40,050 nucleotides of DNA, from assembly GCA_046081125.1 (NCBI GenBank), contig JBJTVH010000080.1, positions 1-40,050 of the forward strand, read 5' to 3'. The position numbers and the translations under genes are program-made. The notes beneath the pieces were generated by a model. It searched no databases. It was not told the DNA's origin and saw nothing but the letters and a program-made list of their open reading frames with translations. Shown here in pieces: positions 30,823 to 38,756 of this stretch; position 1 is the first letter of the stretch, and each line of letters starts with the position of its first letter. This stretch comes from JBEIFW01 sp046081125. GTDB taxonomy: Bacteria > Actinomycetota > Acidimicrobiia > Acidimicrobiales > Ilumatobacteraceae.

Positions 30823-32109
30823 TCATCGGCCGAGCGCAGCGAGCTTGCGGCGGTTGGCCGGCATGGCCAGCACCTCCCGGTACTGGTCGACGGTGAGCTT
30901 GGCGCAGTGCTTCCACGACCACCGCTCGACGACGCGGGTGCGACCCGCTGCGCCGATCCGGGCCCGCAGCGCCGGGTCGTCGAGACCGCGTCGCAGGGTG
31001 GCGGCCAAGGCATCGGCATCGCCGGCCGGGCACGACAGCACGGTCTCGCCGTCGCGACCGGTGACCTCGGGCAGGGCGCCGCCGTCGGTGGCCACCAGGC
31101 ACGTGCCGGTGGCCATGGCCTCGACGGCCGGGAGCGAGAACCCTTCGTAGAGGCTGGGCACGACCGCGAGTTCGGCCTCGGCGTACAACTCGACGATCCG
31201 CTCGTCGGGGACGCCGGTGACGAACGTGACCGCTCCGCCGAGACCCAGCCGGTCGATCAGTTCGGCCGATGGCCCGCCCGGCTTGGCCCGGCCGATGACG
31301 GTCAGCGTGACGTCGCGTTCGGTGCGGAGCTTGGCAAGGGCTTCGAGAAGGTACTGCAGGCCCTTGAGCGCCACGTCGGCCGATGCGGTGGTGATGAGCC
31401 GGCCCGGGATCCGCGCCACGTGCGGCAGCGGGGTGAACAGGTCCTCGTCGACGCCGACGGGGACGAGGCGCATCCGGTCGAGCGCGACGCCGAAGTCCTC
31501 GTGGATGTCCTTGATGGAGTTCTCCGACACCACGACGATGCGCGGCATGCGGCGAGCCACCCGGCCCTGCATCTTCACGAAGTTGTACCAGCGGCCAACC
31601 GACACCCGCTTGCGCCAGTTGGGGGCGTGGGCGATCTCGAGTTCTCGGTCCTTCGTGATCGGGTGGTGGAGGGTGGTGATCACGGGCAGGAACCGCTCGA
31701 TGTCGAGCACGCCGTACCCCAGGCACTGGTTGTCGTGGACGAGATCGAACTCGCGGGCCCGGGCCCTGAGCACCTTGCGGACACGCAGCGAGAACGCGAG
31801 CGGCTCGGAGAACGTGCCGAGCGAGAACTGCCCCACCTCGACGAGATCGGCGAGCGACTTGAACTCCCAGTAGGCCGGGAAGCGGCCCGGATACTGGTCG
31901 TTGAAAATGTCGAGGCTGGGCAGCTTGTGGAGCGCGACGCGGGGATCGAGCACCGGGTAGGGCTGCCCCCCGAACACCTCGACGTGGTGGCCCAGGTCGA
32001 CGAGGGCTTTGGTGAGGTGCCGGGTGTAGACGCCCTGCCCGCCCACGTGGGGCTTGCCCCGGTACGTGAGGTAGGCGAGGCGGAGGGGGTCGTCGGGGCC
32101 GGGCGACAT
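30823..32109 (-). CDS. GT4 family glycosyltransferase
   Basis: 428-aa GT-B retaining glycosyltransferase. The N-terminal LRLAYLTYRGKPHVGGQGVYTRHLT has the GGxGVY acceptor loop, VPVGVDEDLF marks the inter-domain linker, and PSLYEGFSLPAVEA carries the EX7E motif for the nucleotide sugar. It is likely cytosolic or membrane-associated and transfers a hexose to a lipid or polymer. Start ATG 32109 has TAGGCT nine nt upstream. It leads the run GT4, methyltransferase, alpha/alpha-barrel protein, S9 peptidase and acyltransferase fusion, with spacings of 10, -4, 2 and 4 bp, which is almost certainly one operon. Confidence 0.9.
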   Translation of the reverse strand: MSPGPDDPLRLAYLTYRGKPHVGGQGVYTRHLTKALVDLGHHVEVFGGQPYPVLDPRVALHKLPSLDIFNDQYPGRFPAYWEFKSLADLVEVGQFSLGTFSEPLAFSLRVRKVLRARAREFDLVHDNQCLGYGVLDIERFLPVITTLHHPITKDRELEIAHAPNWRKRVSVGRWYNFVKMQGRVARRMPRIVVVSENSIKDIHEDFGVALDRMRLVPVGVDEDLFTPLPHVARIPGRLITTASADVALKGLQYLLEALAKLRTERDVTLTVIGRAKPGGPSAELIDRLGLGGAVTFVTGVPDERIVELYAEAELAVVPSLYEGFSLPAVEAMATGTCLVATDGGALPEVTGRDGETVLSCPAGDADALAATLRRGLDDPALRARIGAAGRTRVVERWSWKHCAKLTVDQYREVLAMPANRRKLAALGR

Positions 32110-32118
32110 GGGAAGCCG

Positions 32119-32124
32119 AGCCTA
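32119..32124 (-). promoter_or_regulatory. Putative leaderless -10 hexamer (TAGGCT) for the GT4-led operon
   Basis: TAGGCT ends 9 nt before ATG 32109. It overlaps the last codons of the upstream hydrolase gene, so the GT4 operon can be started independently of the catabolic block. Confidence 0.42.
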
Positions 32125-33450
32125 CCGGCGGGTAATCGCCCTCCCCGTACCCGCGGCGCTGGTCGGATGCTCGACCCGCTCCCGCCGTGATGCCAGGTCG
32201 TCGAGGATCGGTAGCACGTAGGTCATCAACCGCGGATAGTCCTCCGACATCGGGAAATGGCCGAGGCCGGTCATGATCTCGACCGTCGACCCGGCGATCC
32301 GGTCGGCGGCCTCGAGGGTTCGCCCGACCGTGGCGGCGTCGTACTCACCGGTGAGCAGATGGACCGGGCAGCGGGCGGTGTCGAACCGCCAGGTCTGGTC
32401 CCGAAGGTCGTGATCCGTGAAGTAGTAGTGCGTGTCTCCCGGGAACACCCCCGGCGCCCCCTGCGCGTAGTGGAGGCGCGTTTCGTGGCGGTACCGCTCG
32501 GGCGCCTGCGGTGCCATCAGCGTCATCATCACGGCGGCGTGCCGAGCCGGATCCGACAGGTCCGGGCCGGAGGGGAACACGGCCTCGTTCCGGGGCATCT
32601 TGAGCGCAGCCTCCAGCGCGATGACCGCCCGGAACTCGTCCCGGTGGTGGGCGGCGAGGTCCAGGGCCAGGTGGCCGCCGATGGAGGACCCCATGAACAC
32701 CGGACGGTCGAGCCCCAGCACGCCGGCCAGGGCGACCGGCACCGCCATCGCCGACGCCGTGGTGAGCCGGTACTCCCGCGCCCACCATGCCACGCTCTCC
32801 GGGGGCAGGGACTTCCCGTGGTAGGGGAGGTCGTAGACGATCACCCGGAACCGGTCCGTCACGCGCCGATCCTCGAGAAGGTGCCGCCACTGACGGCCGT
32901 CGGCGCCTGCGGTGTGCTGGCACAGCAGCCCGATCCCGGCGCCGGCTTCCTCGTAGTAGACGCGGTGGTCCACCCCATCGAGGTCGAGGTGAACGTACCG
33001 ACCCACGGCCTGGTCGTGGCTCCCGTGCCGGGAGAGGTTCGCCGCCGTCTGCGGCGCCGGGTCGGTCTTGTGCCGCACATGGCGAAGCAGTTCGATCATC
33101 CGGCGCAGCGCGCTCAGCGCGCCGGCATCGGGCAGGCCCGGATCGAACCGGGCCTGCCCCGTCAACGAAGGTCCGACCATGTCGGTGTACATCGGCGGCG
33201 GCGGTGACCGCAGCACCGTGTCCCATGTGGCGGCGGGCGCAGCGACCCGGAGTTCCGACGAAGCGAGCCCGTCGGCGGCGACGGCCGCCGTCACCGGGCC
33301 CGGTGCACCGCACGACAGCAGGATCCGCCAGGCCGGGCCGTCGTCGACGGCCAGGATCAACGCCCCACTCCATGCCGAGGCGAACAGGCGGAACTCGCCG
33401 TCGGCCGACGCAGCCTCGACTGCGGCTCGCACCTCCGCGTCGCCGAGCAT
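32122..33450 (-). CDS. Alpha/beta hydrolase with extra N-terminal (SCP2-like) domain
   Basis: 442-aa protein. Residues ~1-130 form a separate alpha/beta domain (WRILLSCGAPGPVTAAVAAD...PPPMYTDMVGPSLTG) reminiscent of sterol-carrier-protein-2-like domains; this assignment is tentative. Residues ~150-430 are an alpha/beta hydrolase with QHTAGADGRQW (oxyanion loop), GSSIGGHLAL (nucleophile Ser), TGEYDAAT (Asp) and GLGHFPMSED (His). It resembles meta-cleavage-product or lactone hydrolases. ATG 33450 is 3 nt after the stop of the amidohydrolase upstream, so it is co-expressed. A C-C or ester hydrolase acting with the two amidohydrolases on a CoA ester or aromatic breakdown product is a reasonable guess. 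Confidence 0.8.
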   Translation of the reverse strand: MLGDAEVRAAVEAASADGEFRLFASAWSGALILAVDDGPAWRILLSCGAPGPVTAAVAADGLASSELRVAAPAATWDTVLRSPPPPMYTDMVGPSLTGQARFDPGLPDAGALSALRRMIELLRHVRHKTDPAPQTAANLSRHGSHDQAVGRYVHLDLDGVDHRVYYEEAGAGIGLLCQHTAGADGRQWRHLLEDRRVTDRFRVIVYDLPYHGKSLPPESVAWWAREYRLTTASAMAVPVALAGVLGLDRPVFMGSSIGGHLALDLAAHHRDEFRAVIALEAALKMPRNEAVFPSGPDLSDPARHAAVMMTLMAPQAPERYRHETRLHYAQGAPGVFPGDTHYYFTDHDLRDQTWRFDTARCPVHLLTGEYDAATVGRTLEAADRIAGSTVEIMTGLGHFPMSEDYPRLMTYVLPILDDLASRRERVEHPTSAAGTGRAITRR

Positions 33451-33453
33451 CGC

Positions 33454-34635
33454 TCAGCCGTCGAGGTGGTAGATGCGCGCGGCGTTGTCGTGCAGCATCT
33501 TCCGCAGGTCGCCCTCGGGGAAGGTGCCCATCAGGTGATCCTCGATGTACTGCCGGGGCTCGGTCGCGTAGGTGGCCTCCCCCGGCGACATGCACGTCGG
33601 GTGGGGGAAGTCGGTCTCGTACAGGATGTGGTCGGCACCCAGATGGTGGACGGCGGCCTCCAACGGCTCGCCGCGCTCGAACCAGAAGCACCCGTAGATC
33701 TGCCGGGCGAAGTACTCGCTCGGCAACAGGTCGTACTCGGGGTGCTCGTGGTGGATCCCGAAGTTCATCCACTGCCAGTCGAGCGCCTGGAGCAGGAACG
33801 GCAACCAGGACACGCCGCTCTCGACCGACACGAAGTTCAGCTTCGGGAACCGGTGACAGATCCCGCCGTAGATGATGTCGGTGACCGCCTGCGCATTCCC
33901 GACGAACAACAGCACGGCGAGGCGCGCGAAGTTCGCATGCTTCCCGGCGCCGGGATAGGCGTTGAGATCGACCGGTCCGCTGCCGATGTGGAAGTTGATC
34001 GGCAGGCCCATCTCCTGGGCCTGCGCGAACAGTGGGTTCCAGTGCGGGTCGGGAAGCCAGGGCTGACCCCAGGTATCGGGCCGGGACGAGAACACGATGC
34101 CCCGGTGGCCCAACTCGGCCGCCCGGCGCATCTCGGCCAGCGAGAGCTCGATGTCCCAGAACGGCAACGCCATCATCGGCACCTGCCGCCCGGTCGGGGC
34201 GGAGCCCGCCCACTCGGCCAGGAAGTCGTTGTAGGCCTGGATGCAGGCGAGCATGAGCTCGCTGTCGGCCATGGCCGAGAACCGGCCGGTGCCGAACCCG
34301 ACCACGTTCGGATACAGGATCTGGGCGTGCACGCCGGCGGCGTCCATCCGGGCGAGGCGGGGTTCGAGCTGCCACGTCTCGGGCCTGGCGTCGGCGAGGG
34401 TCTTGGGCGAGTCCGGCGGGAACTTCGGATAGCCGGCCTGCGCCGCCACGGCCACGCCCTGGAGCACCGTCGAGCCCGTCACCCATACGTCCTGCCCCGT
34501 CGCCGGGTCGGACACCACGTGCGGAACGGCATCGCCCCACTTGCGGGTCGAGACCCGCGACGTCCACAGGTCGGGCGGCTCGGTGATGTGGGTGTCGGCG
34601 TCGATCACCCGGTAGTCGTCGACGGTCGATGGCAT
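33454..34635 (-). CDS. Amidohydrolase-2 family protein, copy 1
   Basis: 393-aa TIM-barrel metal-dependent enzyme of the ACMSD/gamma-resorcylate decarboxylase-like family (amidohydrolase_2). Metal ligands fit: VIDADTHI (Asp and His of strand 1), INFHIGSG (His of the mid-barrel strand) and YETDFPHPT (Asp of strand 8). MDAAGVHAQILYPN is family-typical. Members hydrolyse C-N or decarboxylate carboxylated aromatic acids. The ATG at 34635 has GAGGAGG about 5 nt upstream. The next gene upstream is a close paralogue 37 bp away and the downstream gene is 3 bp away. The symbol is withheld because the substrate is unknown. Confidence 0.9.
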   Translation of the reverse strand: MPSTVDDYRVIDADTHITEPPDLWTSRVSTRKWGDAVPHVVSDPATGQDVWVTGSTVLQGVAVAAQAGYPKFPPDSPKTLADARPETWQLEPRLARMDAAGVHAQILYPNVVGFGTGRFSAMADSELMLACIQAYNDFLAEWAGSAPTGRQVPMMALPFWDIELSLAEMRRAAELGHRGIVFSSRPDTWGQPWLPDPHWNPLFAQAQEMGLPINFHIGSGPVDLNAYPGAGKHANFARLAVLLFVGNAQAVTDIIYGGICHRFPKLNFVSVESGVSWLPFLLQALDWQWMNFGIHHEHPEYDLLPSEYFARQIYGCFWFERGEPLEAAVHHLGADHILYETDFPHPTCMSPGEATYATEPRQYIEDHLMGTFPEGDLRKMLHDNAARIYHLDG

Positions 34636-34672
34636 GCGGTCCTCCTCGGGGCGGCTGCGCTGGGCGGAAGGG

Positions 34673-35848
34673 TCAGTCGAGCTGGTAGATGCGGGCTGCG
34701 TTGTCGTGCAGCATCTTCTGGAGCTCGGCCTCCGAGAAGTGCGGCATGAGCTCTTTCTCGATGTACTCGCGGGGCTCGGTCGCGACAGTGGCCGGCCCCG
34801 GCGACATGCAGGTGGGATGCGGGAAGTCGGTCTCGAACAGGACGTTGTCGGCACCGAGGTACTCGACGGCGGTGGTGAGGGGCGCGCCCCGCTCGAACCA
34901 GAAGCAGCCGTAGATCTGCCGGGCGAAGTACTCGCTCGGCAACAGGTCGAACTCGGGGTGCTCCTTGAAGACGCCGTTGTTGAGCCACTGCCAGTCGAGT
35001 GCCTGGAGCAGGAACGGCAACCACGAGACGCCGCTCTCGACGGAGACGAAGTTCAGCTTCGGGAAGCGGTGGCACAGTCCGCCGAGGATGACGTCGATGA
35101 TCGCCTGCGCGTTGCCGAGGAACAGCAGGGTGGTGATGCGCGCCAGGTTGGCGTGCCGACCCGTGTGCTCGAAGTTGTCCGCGCCGACGGCGCCGCTGCC
35201 GATGTGGAAGTTGATCGGCAGGCCCATCTCCTGGGCCTGCGCGAAGAGCGGGTTCCAGTGCGCGTCGGAGAGGAACGGCTGGCCCCAGTTGTGCGGCTGG
35301 GCCGAGAACACGATGCCTTTGTGGCCCATCTCGGCCGCGCGTCGCATCTCGGCGAGCGAGAGCTCGACGTCCCAGAACGGCAGGGCCATCATCGGCACCT
35401 GCCGCGTCGGGGCGGCGCTGACCCATTCGGTGAGGTAGTCGTTGTAGGCCTGGATGCAGGCGAGCATGAGCTCGCCGTCGGCCATGGCCGAGAACCGCCC
35501 GGTGCCGAAGCCGGCGACGTTGGGGTAGAGGATCTGCGCGTGCACACCTGCGGCGTCCATGCGCTCGAGCCGTGGGCCGAGCTGCCACGTCTCGGGCTCG
35601 GCGTGGGCGAGCGACTTCGGGAAGTCGGGCGAGTAGCCGTCGAAGCCGGCCTGCGCCGTGAGCCCGATGGGCTGCAGGACGGTGGAGCCGGTGACCCACA
35701 TGTCGAGTCCCGTCTGGGGGTCGGTGACGACGTGGGGTACGGCATCGCCCCACTTGGCCACCGACACCCGTGAGGTCCACACGTCGGGCGTCTCGGTGAT
35801 GTGGGTGTCGGCGTCGATCACCCGGTAGTCGTCGACGGTCTTGGGCAT
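34673..35848 (-). CDS. Amidohydrolase-2 family protein, copy 2
   Basis: 391-aa paralogue of the gene downstream, with the same ordered motifs (VIDADTHIT, INFHIGSG, FETDFPHPT) and long identical blocks such as VSWLPFLLQALDWQW and EYFARQIYGCFWFERG. The copies differ mainly near residues 40-75, in the loop after FHIGSG and in the C-terminal tail, which may tune substrate or oligomerisation. ATG 35848 has a GGAG about 8 nt upstream. It should be transcribed with copy 1 and the alpha/beta hydrolase. Either heteromeric assembly or two related substrates could explain retention of both. Confidence 0.9.
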   Translation of the reverse strand: MPKTVDDYRVIDADTHITETPDVWTSRVSVAKWGDAVPHVVTDPQTGLDMWVTGSTVLQPIGLTAQAGFDGYSPDFPKSLAHAEPETWQLGPRLERMDAAGVHAQILYPNVAGFGTGRFSAMADGELMLACIQAYNDYLTEWVSAAPTRQVPMMALPFWDVELSLAEMRRAAEMGHKGIVFSAQPHNWGQPFLSDAHWNPLFAQAQEMGLPINFHIGSGAVGADNFEHTGRHANLARITTLLFLGNAQAIIDVILGGLCHRFPKLNFVSVESGVSWLPFLLQALDWQWLNNGVFKEHPEFDLLPSEYFARQIYGCFWFERGAPLTTAVEYLGADNVLFETDFPHPTCMSPGPATVATEPREYIEKELMPHFSEAELQKMLHDNAARIYQLD

Positions 35849-35910
35849 GTTCGCGCTCCGTGTCGGTCGTGGTCGTCGGTCGTGGTGGTCGGGTCAGTGC
35901 GGCGGCGGGT

Positions 35911-37578
35911 TCAGCCGCGCGGTGCGGGCGCGAGCACGGCGCCGCCGCGGTGGTCGAGCGTCTCGGGTACGAGGGCACCGTCGCGGACCAGGTGACGCCC
36001 GTTGACGAACACGTGGTGCATGCCGGGCGGTTGGTCCGCGGTCAGCCGCTCCGAGCCGGCGGGGAAGTCGCGCACCCGGCGCATCGGGCCCGGCCCCACC
36101 GTGGCGGGGTCGAACACCACGACGTCCGCGAACGCGCCCTTGCGCACGACGCCACGCCCGTCGAATCCGAACAGGCCCGCCTGCACCGAGGTGAGCTTGC
36201 GGATCGCGTCCTCCAACGACAGCACGCCCCGGTCGCGCACCCACGGCCCGAGCAGATCGGTGGGCATCGGCGCATCGCACAGCTGCGAGACATGGGCGCC
36301 GGCGTCGGAGAGCCCGAGCGTGCAGCCCTCCTCGTTGAGCAGCAGCCGGATGCCATCCACGTCGTCGTTCGCCATCACGGCCCGAACCCGAAGGTCACGC
36401 GGCTCGGGCTCCTCGAGGGCCATCGCGAGGAGCCGGTCGAGCGCGTCACCGGGGCCGGCGACGTCGAGGAACTTGCGGCCCACGAAGTCGGGATGCGTCG
36501 TGGACTCCATCACGTCGTAGGTCTCCCAGCGCGGCACGATGCCCTTCCCTGCGGCCCACGCGTCGCGCACCCGTTGGCGCCACGTCGGGTCGGCGTAGGC
36601 CGCGCGGCGCTGTTCCACCGAGCCGGAGGAGAGCTCGGCGAACACCGGGTTCGTGTTGAGCGTGAACGGATCCCCAAGGGTTTGGGAGAAGCTCAACGGG
36701 CGGCACGACACCTGCGGCCACACCGGCGCCGCGTCGCGGCGCTGGCGATGGATCTCGACCATCTTGAGGTGCCGCTGGTCGGCGGTCGTGAGCAACGCCG
36801 AGTACGTGAACGGCACGCCGAGGCGGGCGGCCATGTCGTACATCTGGGCGAAGCCGAGGTTGGTGCCACCGTTCATCGCGACCACCCCACGACCCGACGC
36901 GGCCACCGCCGCGCACAATGCCTCGATCTCGGCCACGCTCGCGACGCGGCTCGGGATCGGGCGGCCGTCGGCACCGAGATGGGTGGGGGCGAAGCTCGTC
37001 GCGAAACCGGCGGCGCCGGCCGCCATGGCCTCCGACACCAGCGCCGCCATGCGCGCCACCTCCTGCGGCGTGGCTTCGCGCTGCGAGGCGTCGTCGCCCA
37101 TCACCCAGATGCGCAACGGGGTGTGCCCGATGTAGGCGGCGAAGTTGAGCGCACACCCTCGTCGACGCACGGCGTTTAAGTACTCGGGGAACGTCTCGAA
37201 GTCCCACGGGATCCCGGCGGTCAACGTGGCCGGGTCCATGTCCTCGACCTTTTCCAGGGTGTGCACCAACAGGTCGTGGTCGGCCGGGTGCGTCGGCGCC
37301 AGACTGAACCCGCAGTTGCCGGCGACCACCGTCGTCACCCCGTGGAAACACGACGGGGTCAACGCAGGATCCCAGAAGACCTGCGCGTCGTAGTGCGTGT
37401 GGATGTCGATGAACCCCGGGGCCACGACCATGCCCGACGCATCGACGGCGACGTCGCCGCGAAGCCCGGCACCGATCGCATCGATCCGTCCGTTCGCGAG
37501 CCGGACGTCGGCGACGACACCCGGACGGCCGGTGCCGTCGATGAGGGTGCCCCCCTTGATCACCGTCGAATCCGTCAC
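35911..37578 (-). CDS. N-acyl-D-amino-acid deacylase/D-aminoacylase-type amidohydrolase
   Basis: 555-aa amidohydrolase-3 superfamily enzyme. The N-terminal beta sandwich (IKGGTLIDGTGRPG) leads to APGFIDIHTHYDAQ with the HxH metal site, TTVVAGNCGFSLAP with the cysteine that bridges metal in D-aminoacylases, and LSDAGAHVSQL with the catalytic Asp; the C-terminus returns to GAFADVVVFD. It would hydrolyse an N-acyl-D-amino acid or related amide or cyclic imide. GTG 37578 is chosen by homology; the frame is open 570 bp further up, antisense to the SDR gene. It lies 62 bp upstream of the amidohydrolase pair and is divergent from the SDR across a region with paired operators. Confidence 0.9.
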   Translation of the reverse strand: MTDSTVIKGGTLIDGTGRPGVVADVRLANGRIDAIGAGLRGDVAVDASGMVVAPGFIDIHTHYDAQVFWDPALTPSCFHGVTTVVAGNCGFSLAPTHPADHDLLVHTLEKVEDMDPATLTAGIPWDFETFPEYLNAVRRRGCALNFAAYIGHTPLRIWVMGDDASQREATPQEVARMAALVSEAMAAGAAGFATSFAPTHLGADGRPIPSRVASVAEIEALCAAVAASGRGVVAMNGGTNLGFAQMYDMAARLGVPFTYSALLTTADQRHLKMVEIHRQRRDAAPVWPQVSCRPLSFSQTLGDPFTLNTNPVFAELSSGSVEQRRAAYADPTWRQRVRDAWAAGKGIVPRWETYDVMESTTHPDFVGRKFLDVAGPGDALDRLLAMALEEPEPRDLRVRAVMANDDVDGIRLLLNEEGCTLGLSDAGAHVSQLCDAPMPTDLLGPWVRDRGVLSLEDAIRKLTSVQAGLFGFDGRGVVRKGAFADVVVFDPATVGPGPMRRVRDFPAGSERLTADQPPGMHHVFVNGRHLVRDGALVPETLDHRGGAVLAPAPRG

Positions 37579-37631
37579 GGTGCCCCCGTTCTCCGTACGG
37601 TGCTGCGACAGCGCAGCGCTTCCCCGCCGGA

Positions 37632-37659
37632 ACGGTACCACGGTGATTTTCCCGGTACC
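37632..37659 (-). promoter_or_regulatory. Operator pair A (two GGTACC, 20 bp apart) over the D-aminoacylase promoter
   Basis: GGTACC at 37634-37639 and 37654-37659, start-to-start exactly 20 bp. On the minus strand the proximal site overlaps a TACCGT -10 candidate (37632-37637) and the distal one sits where a -35 would be. The pair ends 55 bp before GTG 37578. A dimeric repressor such as a TetR-type protein is a plausible ligand. Confidence 0.6.
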
Positions 37660-37732
37660 GCCCGAGAGGCTGCGGGCCGCACGCCCGGAGAGGTCCTCGG
37701 ACCGGGCAGCGTTGTCGCCGTGTCGGCCGATG

Positions 37733-37758
37733 GGTACCTTCCCTGACGCTACGGTACC
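37733..37758 (+). promoter_or_regulatory. Operator pair B (two GGTACC, 20 bp apart) over the SDR promoter
   Basis: GGTACC at 37733-37738 and 37753-37758, again 20 bp start-to-start. The proximal copy overlaps a TACGGT -10 candidate (37750-37755) on the plus strand. It ends 61 bp before ATG 37820, mirroring pair A on the other side. Confidence 0.6.
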
Positions 37759-37819
37759 CCCACCGGCGCAGCGCCCACGGGGCGCAGCGGTGAGGCCGAA
37801 ACGGACCGAGGGGATCGAC

Positions 37820-38749
37820 ATGGGAAGACTGACGGGCAAGGTTGCGGTCGTGACGGGCGGTGCGCGCGGCGTGGGGCTCGGCCACGCCAAGCTGCTCGCC
37901 GCCGAGGGTGCCTCGGTCGTGGTGAACGACCTCGGCGGCGAGTGGGACGGCAACGGCACCGACGAGCGCGCCGCGCAGCTCGCGGTCGACGAGATCGTCG
38001 CCGCCGGGGGAACGGCCGTCGCCAACTTCGACGACGTCGCCGACTGGGAAGGGGCGCAGCGCCTCATCAACCAGGCCATCGACACCTTCGGCGATCTCGA
38101 CATCCTCATCCTCAACGCGGGGATCCTGCGCGACCGGATGACGTTCAACATGAGCGCCGAGGAATGGGACGCGGTGATCCGCGTCCACCTGCGTGGCCAC
38201 TTCCTGCCGGTGCGGTGGGCGGCGGCCTACTGGCGGGAGGAGACCAAGCGCCGGGGCGAGCCCCACGGCGGTCGGGTCATCCTGACCTCGTCGGAATCCG
38301 GCCTCTACGGCAACGGCGGCCAGATCAACTACGCCGCCGCGAAGATGGGCATCGCGTCGATGGGGATCGTGCTGTCGCGGGAGCTGGCCCGCTCCGGTGT
38401 CACCAGCAACATCATCGCCCCCCGGGCGCGCACCCGGCTCACCGAGAACACCTTCGGCGCGTTCAACACGGCCGAGGGCGAGTTCGACCAGTGGGATCCG
38501 GACAACGTCGCCCCGTGGGTCGTCTGGCTGTGCACCGATGCGGCGAGCCACATCACCGGACAGTGCTTCGTCGTCGGCGGTGGTCTGGTGGAGCTCGTCC
38601 AGATGCCCGCACCGGTCAGCAAGATTCGCAAGAACGGCCGCTGGGAGCTCGACGAACTGGACGACAAGGCCAAGGAGCTCTTCGGCGATCGGCCGACCAC
38701 GCCCCGGCGGATGGTCGCAGCGGAGTCGATGCCGACCGGCCCGGCATGA
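37820..38749 (+). CDS. SDR-family oxidoreductase (17beta-HSD4/MFE-2-like)
   Basis: 309-aa classical short-chain dehydrogenase. The cofactor motif TGGARGVGLGHAKLLA, VVVNDLGGEWDGNG after strand 2 (NAD-type acidic end), NAGILRD, and the Ser and YAAAK of TSSESGLYGNGGQINYAAAK are all present. The NDLGG insertion and a ~60-residue C-terminal tail resemble the hydroxyacyl-CoA dehydrogenase part of peroxisomal multifunctional enzyme 2 and actinobacterial steroid or acyl-CoA dehydrogenases. The ATG at 37820 has GAGGGG about 6 nt upstream. It is divergent from the D-aminoacylase gene and followed after 7 bp by the HNH gene. Confidence 0.9.
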   Translation: MGRLTGKVAVVTGGARGVGLGHAKLLAAEGASVVVNDLGGEWDGNGTDERAAQLAVDEIVAAGGTAVANFDDVADWEGAQRLINQAIDTFGDLDILILNAGILRDRMTFNMSAEEWDAVIRVHLRGHFLPVRWAAAYWREETKRRGEPHGGRVILTSSESGLYGNGGQINYAAAKMGIASMGIVLSRELARSGVTSNIIAPRARTRLTENTFGAFNTAEGEFDQWDPDNVAPWVVWLCTDAASHITGQCFVVGGGLVELVQMPAPVSKIRKNGRWELDELDDKAKELFGDRPTTPRRMVAAESMPTGPA

Positions 38750-38756
38750 TGGCGCC

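Noticed and set aside
35849..35905. GGTCGT-type short repeats between copy 2 amidohydrolase and D-aminoacylase genes
   Set aside because: Imperfect, only a few units, and compatible with simple low-complexity sequence; no CRISPR-like spacing.
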